Source: Platanthera guangdongensis (Eukaryota > Streptophyta > Magnoliopsida > Asparagales > Orchidaceae). Taken from it: a stretch of DNA of 64,000 bases. Each line of letters starts with the position of its first letter. Positions within the stretch are counted from its first letter, which is position 1. Under the pieces are notes generated by a model that was not told the DNA's origin, did no database searches, and saw nothing but the letters and a program-made list of their open reading frames with translations. Below are positions 56,379-64,000 of the stretch, piece by piece. The translations under genes and the position numbers were made by a program. The stretch is from NCBI GenBank assembly GCA_039583875.1, contig CM077159.1:102881287-102945286 (forward strand), in the 5' to 3' direction.

Positions 56379-58661
56379 ATGGACGGGCTCAAGTACTCCG
56401 GCAAGATCCCAGTGTGCAACAGACTCAACTTTCCTATCTGGAAGGAAAGGATCAGGTTCTACATGGAAGCTGTGGACCCTCGACTGTTCATGATCGTGCT
56501 GGAGGGACCTTATGTCCCCACTAAGGCCTCCACCATTGATCCCACCAAGAAAGTGCCGAAGACACTCTCTGAAATGGACAAGGATGAGATGGTCCTAGTG
56601 GGCCTTGACATGAAGGCAAGAAACATCCTGGTCAGTGCAGTTGATGACTCGATGATGCAGAACTTCAGCAACTGCAGGACAGCTCAGGAGATCTGGCAGT
56701 GTCTGATCATTCTTATGGAGGGCACAGATGAAGTGAGGGATGATCGGAGATCCCTCCTGAACCAGAAGTATGAAGCCTTCCGACAAGGGCCGAAGGAAGA
56801 GATCGGGGTCACCTACGAGAACTTCCTAAAGATTGTCAACGCCCTCAAGGGGTACGGAAGAGTGTTCACCAATGGTGAACTCAATGACAAATTCCTTAGG
56901 TCCCTTACTAAGGAATGGGACACTAAGATCTGCGCCATCAGAGAATTTGGCAGACTAGCAGAAACTGATCCACAAATTCTGTTTGGGAAGCTGATGTCCT
57001 ATGAGCTTCAGCTGAACACCAGGAAAGCTGAGGAAGAAGCAGAAAAGGCTGCTGCAAAAGAAAAGACTGTGGCTCTAAAAGCTAGTCACTCCAGAAAAGG
57101 GAAGAGCACGGTGTCGTACCATGCCAGGAAAAAGGATGAGGAGGAGGACTCCGATCCATGCTCCTCCAGCTCAGAACTGTCGGAGGAGGATTTCTCCCTC
57201 ATCACTCGAGAGTTCAAGAAGTTCCTCAAGATGAGGAATCAAAGAAAGAGAGACGGCTCCTCTTCCAGACATCAGAAGAAAAACTACTCTTCTGACAGGT
57301 ATGCATCTAAACCCAATAAACATCGTCCTTCTGACATTATTTGCTTTGGATGTAATAAGCCAGGGCACGTCGTGGCCGACTGCTATCAAGGCAAGAGGGA
57401 AAAAGGAAAAGAAGAGGAGCACAAGTCCTCCAGAGACAAGAAGAAGGAGCGAAGCTACATCGCTAAACGGCCAAAGACACTAAGTGAGTCTGATTCCTCA
57501 GACTCCAGTGATGATGAAGAAGCCTACTTCGGGCTGGTGGGTCGATCGGACTCAGAAGGAGAATGCCCCCCATTCACTGGGAAGGTAAAAGCTCACACCC
57601 CTCTCTCCGACTCCGACTCTGATCCTGAGTCTCAGGATGATGAACCTGAGGATGGCCCTTCGGCCCGTGAAGCTGAGCTCCTCGAAAAGTATGAGCTTCT
57701 GCTCAACACTTTCGACGAGTGCCGCAAGAGACTGAAGGCTGAGAAGAAGGAAGTAAAATTCCTTAAGGGTGAGTGTGTATCCCTAAGGGAAGAGGTCACT
57801 AGCTTGATCTCTCTCAGACAGGAGCACATTGACCTAACTTCAAAGCACTCAGAGTCTTTGAAGCTCCTTGATCTCAAGCAGGAGGAAGTCAACAAATTGG
57901 AAGAACTACTTGAAGCAGAAAGGAAGATCGTACAGAGCTTCTCTATGCCAAAAACAGTGCTTCCAGTCGTTGACACCTTCTCTGCTCAGGCCAAAGGAGC
58001 TGGCTTGGGGCATATTGGGGCATCTGGTTCTTCATCTAGGAGAAACAAGAACCAGAGGAAGAATAAGGCCGCCAAGAAGGCCTCTGCTGATGAAAAGGGT
58101 AAGGCTCCTCTCAGTCCTGTTGCGTTCAGAAAGCCTGGCTTTCCTTGCAACCAACATGACTTTGAGTCAACATTTGGGCATCATTTCCGGCCCTCGGTTG
58201 CAAAGCCTAAGAGCCGGTATGACGGTTGGAACTTCCCCCGGAACTTTGGTGAGAGTGCCTTCAAGGCACCTTATGAGGAAATCCACATAGGAAATTATGG
58301 TCCGTTCTCTAGCGGCCATAATAGAAAGCAGGCACCTAAGGCCAAACCTGTTATACAGAAGGTGACAAAGTCATGTGACTGTTGTCACCATGAGGTCTCC
58401 ACCTCCAGATCCAAGGCCCCAGCTGCACCCACCGTTCCAAGGGTAAGGCAGGAGCCTAGGAAGAGATACAACAGGTTCGACTGTTGGTGCTGTGGCAAAG
58501 TCGGTCACTTTGCCGTGGATTGTTGGTTTAATCCAAGACATTACGAGACTCCCCATGTTAATAATGCGAGGCCGACCACTCGTAGGGTTAACCAACCGAG
58601 GGGGAGTGTGCTAACCAGGAATCTAGGACCCAAAGTCGATTGGGTTCCTAAGGCGAATTAA
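56379..58661 (+). CDS. gag: S3 Gag, 760 aa
   Basis: This intact capsid and nucleocapsid polyprotein begins MDGLKYSGKIPVCNRLNFPI; an in-frame ATG at 56259 lies in the LTR before the PBS and is not used as the start. The N-terminal third is the Copia gag core (FPIWKERIRFYMEAVDP, CRTAQEIWQCL, RRSLLNQKYEAFRQ). Two CCHC knuckles are present: CFGCNKPGHVVADC (about residues 322-335) and CWCCGKVGHFAVDC near residue 705. Between them are Ser/acidic clusters and a coiled coil (about residues 425-530, ELLEKYELLLNTFDECRKRL onward). Length and the two spaced knuckles fit Sireviruses. The stop is followed by a T-rich tract and GCAG. Confidence 0.93.
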   Translation: MDGLKYSGKIPVCNRLNFPIWKERIRFYMEAVDPRLFMIVLEGPYVPTKASTIDPTKKVPKTLSEMDKDEMVLVGLDMKARNILVSAVDDSMMQNFSNCRTAQEIWQCLIILMEGTDEVRDDRRSLLNQKYEAFRQGPKEEIGVTYENFLKIVNALKGYGRVFTNGELNDKFLRSLTKEWDTKICAIREFGRLAETDPQILFGKLMSYELQLNTRKAEEEAEKAAAKEKTVALKASHSRKGKSTVSYHARKKDEEEDSDPCSSSSELSEEDFSLITREFKKFLKMRNQRKRDGSSSRHQKKNYSSDRYASKPNKHRPSDIICFGCNKPGHVVADCYQGKREKGKEEEHKSSRDKKKERSYIAKRPKTLSESDSSDSSDDEEAYFGLVGRSDSEGECPPFTGKVKAHTPLSDSDSDPESQDDEPEDGPSAREAELLEKYELLLNTFDECRKRLKAEKKEVKFLKGECVSLREEVTSLISLRQEHIDLTSKHSESLKLLDLKQEEVNKLEELLEAERKIVQSFSMPKTVLPVVDTFSAQAKGAGLGHIGASGSSSRRNKNQRKNKAAKKASADEKGKAPLSPVAFRKPGFPCNQHDFESTFGHHFRPSVAKPKSRYDGWNFPRNFGESAFKAPYEEIHIGNYGPFSSGHNRKQAPKAKPVIQKVTKSCDCCHHEVSTSRSKAPAAPTVPRVRQEPRKRYNRFDCWCCGKVGHFAVDCWFNPRHYETPHVNNARPTTRRVNQPRGSVLTRNLGPKVDWVPKAN

Positions 58662-61600
58662 TTTTGTTTTGCAGGAATGTCCAAAGGCCACCAAAACGCC
58701 AATCTGGTATTTGGACAGTGGATGCTCCCGGCATATGACTGGGACAAGAAGCCTGCTGCGTGATTACACTCCCGTCGAGAATGGACCCAAAGTCATCTTC
58801 GGAGGGTCAGATCGAGGAGTCACCAGAGGTTACGGTATGATTTCCAACGGTATAATCTCTATCACCGACGTTGCTTATGTTGAAGGGTTAAACCATAACC
58901 TGATCAGCGTAAGTCAGTTATGTGACAAAGGTTATGACGTTAAGTTCTGCAAGGATAAATGTCTGATAATTTCACGTACCTCTTCTGAGACGGTATTATC
59001 AGGCATTAGGAGCAGAAATATCTTCTGCTTAGATTTTCTTAATATAGATTCATCTACCCCCGTATGCCTTGTGGCAACAGGCAGTGCATCTCTTTATGAA
59101 CAATGGCACAAGAGATTGGCACATATTAATTATAAGACAATTAGTATGCTATTTTCTAAGAATTTAGTAAGAGATGCTCCCAGTATCAAGTGCATCAAGG
59201 ATAGCCCCTGTTATGCATGCCAGATGGGCAAACAGACACGGGCTACCTTTAAGAGCATTGCAGACAAAGACTCTTCCCGATGTCTTTACCTGTTACATAT
59301 GGACTTGTTTGGTCCAATGCAAGTTCATAGCTTGGGAGGCAAATCATATACGCTAGTGATAGTTGATGATCACTCTCGGTTTACATGGGTGTTCTTTTTG
59401 AAACGAAAGTCAGATACTTTTGACATCTTCACTAATTTTGTCAAGCAGGTTCAGAATGAATTTAACTGCTCCGTGGTCAAAGTCAGAAGTGACCATGGAA
59501 CAGAATTCGAATCTGGTGCTATGACAGAATTCTGTGAAGAACACGGTATCTTTCATGAGTTTTCCTCCCCACGCACTCCTCAGCAAAATGGGGTTGTGGA
59601 GAGGAGAAATAGAACTCTCATTGAAGCCTGCACGACAATGTTGAAAGACGCCTCTCTCCCGGAATACTTCTGGGCAGAGGCTGTCAATACAGCTTGTCAT
59701 GCACAAAACCGAGCATTGATCAACAAGCATCATCGTAAGACACCCTACGAGCTACTGAAAGGCAGGAAACCAACCATGTCCTACTTAAGGATTTTTGGTT
59801 GCAGATGCTATGTACTAAATAATGGGAAGTACCCGCGTACTAAATTCGGTGAAAAATGCTTCGAAGGCATATTCATGGGCTATAGTTCCCATAGTCGGGC
59901 ATATAGGGTCTTCAATAAGAAAACCCTAGTGGTAGAAGAATCAATAAATGTTGTATTTGATGAAGGAAGTTTGCTTCACAGCAACCCTTCCAGTGGTTTT
60001 CTTGAAGATGCAGGTGCACGATTGAAACAGCTGAGTCTGGATGAGCCCGCTAAAGATGACACTCCTAAGTACGTCAAAGTGTCCACCTCCACGTCATCAG
60101 AAAATGTCGAAGATCAAGATGGATCAAATCTCTTGGAAGAAAGAGAAGCCCAAGAAGTAGTTGAAGCTCCAGACGCCAGACTTCTAGAGCTCCGTCACGT
60201 GAGGGATCATCCTAGAGAACAGATCATCGGGGATCCTCGTGTCGGCGTCAGAACTCGAAGAGGTACAACTAACGAAGTATTGCATCTAAGCTTCCTGTCA
60301 CAGGTAGAGCCAAAGAAGTTCGACGAGGCGAACAAGGATGCGGCATGGATTCTGGCCATGCAAGAAGAACTACATCAATTCGAACGATGCAAAGTTTGGA
60401 CGCTGGTTCCCAGACCATACAAGCAGAATGTGATCGGCATAAAGTGGATCTTCAGAAACAAGCTGGATGAACATGGTGTCATTGTAAAGAACAAAGCCAG
60501 GCTGGTGGCTCAAGGTTACCGACGGAGGAAGGGATTGATTTCGACCAAACCTTTGCACCAGTAGCAAGGCTGGAGGCAATCAGGTTGTTCCTGGCGTATG
60601 CTGCAGTCAAAGGATTCACAGTCTATCAAATGGATGTGAAATCGGCATTCCTGAACGGAGACCTGAAAGAGGAAGTATACGTCGCTCAACCCCCAGGTTT
60701 TGTCGATCCTACTTTTCCCAACCATGTCTACTTTCTTAATAAAGCATTATATGGGTTGAAACAAGCTCCACGAGCTTGGTATGAGACTTTATCTAGGTTT
60801 CTTCTTGAGAACAAGTTCTCTAGAGGTAAAATAGATAAAACATTGTTTCTCAGGGAAGTCAAAGGCAAGATTTTGCTGGTGCAAATCTATGTCGATGACA
60901 TAATATTCGGCTCAACGGACAACAATCTTTGCAAAAAGTTTTCTAAACTTATGCAAGGAAAGTTTGAAATGAGCAGTATGGGAGAGCTCAAGTATTTCTT
61001 AGGACTTCAAGTGAAACAGTCTGAGGATGGAATCTTCATCACTCAGACGAAGTTCACAAATGAACTCCTTAAGAAATTCGGTATGGAGAGTGCAACCTCT
61101 ATGAGGACTCCAATGGGATCCACCATGTCTCTGGATAAGGATGAGAAAGGTAAACCTTTCGATGAAACCAAATACAGAAGCATCATTGGATCCCTGCTCT
61201 ACCTTACTGCCAGTAGACCGGATATTATGTTCTCCACATGTGTCTGTGCCAGATATCAGGTGAACACTAAGGAATCTCACCATGTCGCTGCAAAGCGAAT
61301 TCTAAGATACCTTAAAGGTACCCCTAATCTTGGCTTGTGGTACCCGAGAAACAATGATGTCGAGCTAATAGGCTTTTCAGATGCTGATTTTGCAGGGAGT
61401 AGGGATGACAGGAAAAGCACTTCCGGGACGTGTCAATTCCTCGGAAGAAGGCTTATCTCATGGAACAGCAAGAAGCAGAACTGTGTGGCTACCTCCACAG
61501 CAGAATCTGAGTACATCTCAGCAGGCAGCTGCTGCGCGCAACTCCTTTGGATCAAAAATCAGTTGGTCGACTACAACCTTCAGTTCAAGGAAGTTCCAAT

Positions 61601-61834
61601 GTACTGCGACTCCTCCAGTGCAATTGCCATTGCCAACAATCCTGTCTCACACAGCAGAACGAAGCATATTGAAGTGCGCTACCACTTCATTCAGGAGCAC
61701 GTGGAAAACAAGGACATCTCTCTCTGTTATGTCCCCACGGACAAGCAGATTGCTGATATATTCACAAAGCCCTAAGACGAGGCAAAGTTCAATCTTTTCA
61801 AGACTGAATTGGGGATGCTCAATTATGAAGAATG
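58627..61834 (+). pseudogene. pol: S3 Pol: protease, integrase, RT, RNase H; one frameshift and one late stop
   Basis: The frame is +1 relative to gag and open from 58627, overlapping gag by 35 nt. Protease is YLDSGCSRHMTG (Asp at 58714). The pre-integrase region has HKRLAHINYKT and CYACQMGK. Integrase catalytic residues are Asp 59302, Asp 59491 and Glu 59599, with the classic D-35-E spacing. RT starts near 60290; a one-base shift at about 60520-60525 moves the reading to the frame of 60585-61775. RT carries YVDDIIFGS at 60888-60914, and RNase H has [13 protein letters not shown] and [13 protein letters not shown] at 61773-61775 cuts off the last 19 residues, which remain readable to 61834. 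Otherwise full length for the family. Confidence 0.92.
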
Positions 61835-62131
61835 AAGACTACAGAAGCTCCCGACTCGTGCATGATCTGAGGGGGAGCAGGGAACTCCAGCGTGAGTACA
61901 GCTGCAAGAACTGAGGGGGAGCTAAGGGCCAAAGGTTACAGACCCCGATTTTCCGAAGCCGAAAAGGGGGAGATTACCCTCTCGGGGTCAAGGCTAAGGT
62001 GGCTCCAGCTTGCTCCAAAGCAATCGGTATTGGTAAGGGATGACTCCACTCAATGCTAAGTTTATGGCTTTCATTTGCTTTCCTTTCCATTTGCTTTATT
62101 CACCTTAGCTTGTAGGGTTTAGGCTTCTTCA
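61835..62131 (+). other. S3 3' untranslated region
   Basis: No ORF of note is present. Several GAGGGGGAGC and AAAGGGGGAGAT purine blocks occur at about 61870, 61912 and 61962; they resemble extra polypurine tracts upstream of the main one. Confidence 0.6.
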
Positions 62132-62144
62132 AATAGGGGGAGAT
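62132..62144 (+). other. S3 polypurine tract
   Basis: AATAGGGGGAGAT lies directly before the 3' LTR, identical to S1. Confidence 0.9.
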
Positions 62145-63793
62145 TGTTGGGTATTGTATCCACAATGTACCTGATTTGAAGAAGCCCCTGGACAAGCTAA
62201 GGTCAATAAACTATGTATTTGATAAACTTTTTCAAGTTGTACTTGCAGTTTTCTCCACGCTAAGCGCACACCAATGTCAGGGTGCAGTAGGTCAATATAC
62301 ACGGGTCTGCACGACGTAATCCCTCGTTGAGCAGATCAGTGTGTTGGCCTACGTGTACTCTCTCTATTGGAGTGCACTTACTTTCAAGTACAGGGCCGTT
62401 CATATGCAAGAAGAGACAAGGAGCATGGAGCATCAAGGAGCAGCTCCAAGGTGGAAGATGAAAAATCGTCCAAGACAAATTCGACGAGAATCACCAAGTG
62501 ATTCTCGCCGATTCGGCGAGAATCACTAGTGATTCTCGCCGAATCGACGAGAATCATCAGTGATTCTCGCCGACTTCTTCTGGCCATCTCAAAATGGTAC
62601 CAAGTAAGATTCGGCGAGAATCACTTGTAATTCTCGCCGAACCAGTGGCCAAGCAGCCCATGTACAAAGTAAAATTCGTTGAGAATCAATAAGTGATTCT
62701 ACGAGAATCACAAACGATTCTCGACGAATCGTCGAGAATCACTTGGTGATTCTCGCCGATTCGTCGAGAATCGTCTGCGATTCTCGCCGATTTTTACTTG
62801 GCGTTTTCTCAGTTAAATTCCTGAACCGGATTCTGTCTCAGTTAAATTCCTGAACCGGATTCTGCCTCAGTCAATTTCCTGGACCGGGATTTGGGGGATT
62901 CTTTTGTGGGTCCCACAAACGGTCATATTGAGAATCCTACAGTATTTATACACAGGTATTTTTGAACGAAAAAAACATAGAAAGAAGCCGAGCACGAAAC
63001 CCTAATATCGCGATTTCTCTTCTCCGCCGCCGTCGCGCTCGGGCTAGTACGTCGCCGCCGCTGATCGTTCTTCTTCCCGATCTCCGGCGACAGAAGCTTA
63101 GCAAAGCTTGCGTCTCACGTGTCTATCCAGAGATCTCTTGTCTCTCGATTTGTTGACCGGGAAAAACTCCCCCGTCCGAATCGATCGAGACGACCGATCC
63201 TAGAGTGACCGTTGGTAGACCTAGTTTGCTTCGCAAAGAAGTTTGGATCTCAAAGCACTGCAGCAGCGCACCTTCGTGGCAGCCGACTCCGAACCAAGCC
63301 GCCGCTCGGATTGCCGCCGCCGGTTCCGGGAGATCCTCTCCAAGTGAGACCAAGGTCGTAGACTCTTCATCGACCTCGAGAACACGTCGTCGAACGAAGA
63401 GGAACACCGTAGTCTCCGAAAGAAGTTTGTATCTCATATACATTCCATATTTACTTTTGTTGTAAAGGAACTTTTGTTCCGTGTTGTAAGGGTTGGGTGC
63501 AACCCGTTTTGTGGGAGTGTTGACTCTCACGTGTGGAAGGGCTCCTTCCGTTAGTGAAGGGATTGGATTTCAATCCCATTGGAGAAGTGACCGAGTCGTC
63601 CCTTGTTGGGGAGATAGGTCGAAGGGGGAAAGTGGATGTACCCAAGTCGGGGAACCACTATAAATTTGCTGTGTATTCTGTGTGCTGTGCTTGTTGTTTT
63701 TGTTGTGCAGGTACATCCGTAAATTCCGCAAAAGAACCACACGTCACCTTTTCCCCCCATAGGTGCACATAGTTGACACTAGGTGGACTTTCA
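62145..63793 (+). repeat. S3 3' LTR (1649 bp)
   Basis: Nearly identical to 54640-56289. Differences seen include CTCCT/CTCCA near 62446, CCCGCC/CTCGCC near 62634, and a short block near 62700. Confidence 0.95.
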
Positions 63794-64000
63794 GTATGAG
63801 AGGGGTCTAAGGCTTGGTAGTGTGCATACCGGTCTAGAAGCGGAGACGCCTGCTCCGCTGCTGCCGCAGCCACAGCGGTGGTACCCGAGATTGATGCTAG
63901 CTCTCAAAAAGTGGGAACTAAAGGTCTGTGATCACAGAGTCGTTGTGTGTGAGTTGCACTTGCCTGCGCATAAATTGCATCATATCATTCATCCATATTA
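63794..64000 (+). repeat. T4 LTR continues after S3
   Basis: After the second GTATG copy the sequence matches the T1 LTR at about 16760-16940 (GGCTTGGTAGTGTG, GGGAACTAAAGGTCTGTG). The LTR runs past the window end. Confidence 0.88.

Larger units (their letters stand above)
54640..63793 (+). mobile_element. S3: near-intact autonomous Sirevirus-like Copia element
   Basis: This 9154-bp element is flanked by GTATG on both sides (54635-54639 and 63794-63798). LTRs are 54640-56289 and 62145-63793 and differ at only about a dozen sites by eye, so insertion was recent. It has PBS, full gag, full-length pol with one frameshift and one late stop, and PPT. There is no aORF: only about 310 bp lie between the end of pol homology and the 3' LTR. 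It lies in the T4 LTR. Confidence 0.96.

Overview
The window is plant nuclear DNA, almost certainly repeat-rich heterochromatin of an angiosperm with a large genome. It consists almost entirely of nested LTR retrotransposons: Ty1/Copia Sirevirus-like elements and Ty3/Gypsy chromoviruses. I found no host gene, tRNA, rRNA or CRISPR array. The species cannot be named from this sequence.

Names used below. T1 to T4 are Tekay/Del-like Gypsy elements, most with long LTRs starting TGTAAC. C1 is a second, CRM-like chromovirus. S1 to S3 are Sirevirus-like Copia elements with LTRs TGTTGGGTATTG...CTTTCA. P1 is a diverged Sirevirus-like Copia element with LTRs TGTTGGAACAC...CACTTTCA.

Layout from left to right. 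T1 (+) runs from beyond the left edge to 17766; S1 (1749-10478, TSD AATGG) sits exactly in its primer-binding site. T2 (-) leaves a leader (17767-19311) and an LTR piece (19312-21062). C1 (-) starts at about 21063 inside the T2 LTR, and its pol fills 21961-25900. P1 (-, 25901-50482) interrupts the C1 gag (TSD CTTCY). T3 (+, 35484-47770, TSD TTCTG) interrupts the P1 gag. A solo S-type LTR, S2 (38468-40103, TSD AGTAT), sits in the T3 leader. The C1 gag resumes at 50483-50967 and is cut by the T4 LTR (+, 50968-54639 and 63794 to the end). The T4 LTR is split by S3 (54640-63793, TSD GTATG), the youngest and best preserved element. Nesting is five deep: T2 > C1 > P1 > T3 > S2. Removing T3 and P1 with one TSD copy each rejoins both interrupted gag frames without a frameshift.

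S3 is a near-intact gag-pol element (gag open, pol broken by one frameshift and one late stop). S1 has related LTRs, PBS and PPT but no pol; in its place is an uninterrupted 777-aa additional ORF (aORF). P1 carries a decayed homologue of that ORF downstream of pol. Both aORFs are preceded by internal arrays of short CG-N-CGA-rich repeats that resemble arrays in the LTRs. This repeated combination of an extra ORF and a repeat array is the most interesting system here. Other unusual features are a conserved 36-38 bp perfect palindrome in S-type LTRs, a 34-bp palindromic minisatellite in T3 LTRs, a 119-bp intron-like segment between gag and protease in T1, an inversion covering much of the T3 5' LTR and its PBS, and premature stops that mostly replace CAG codons.
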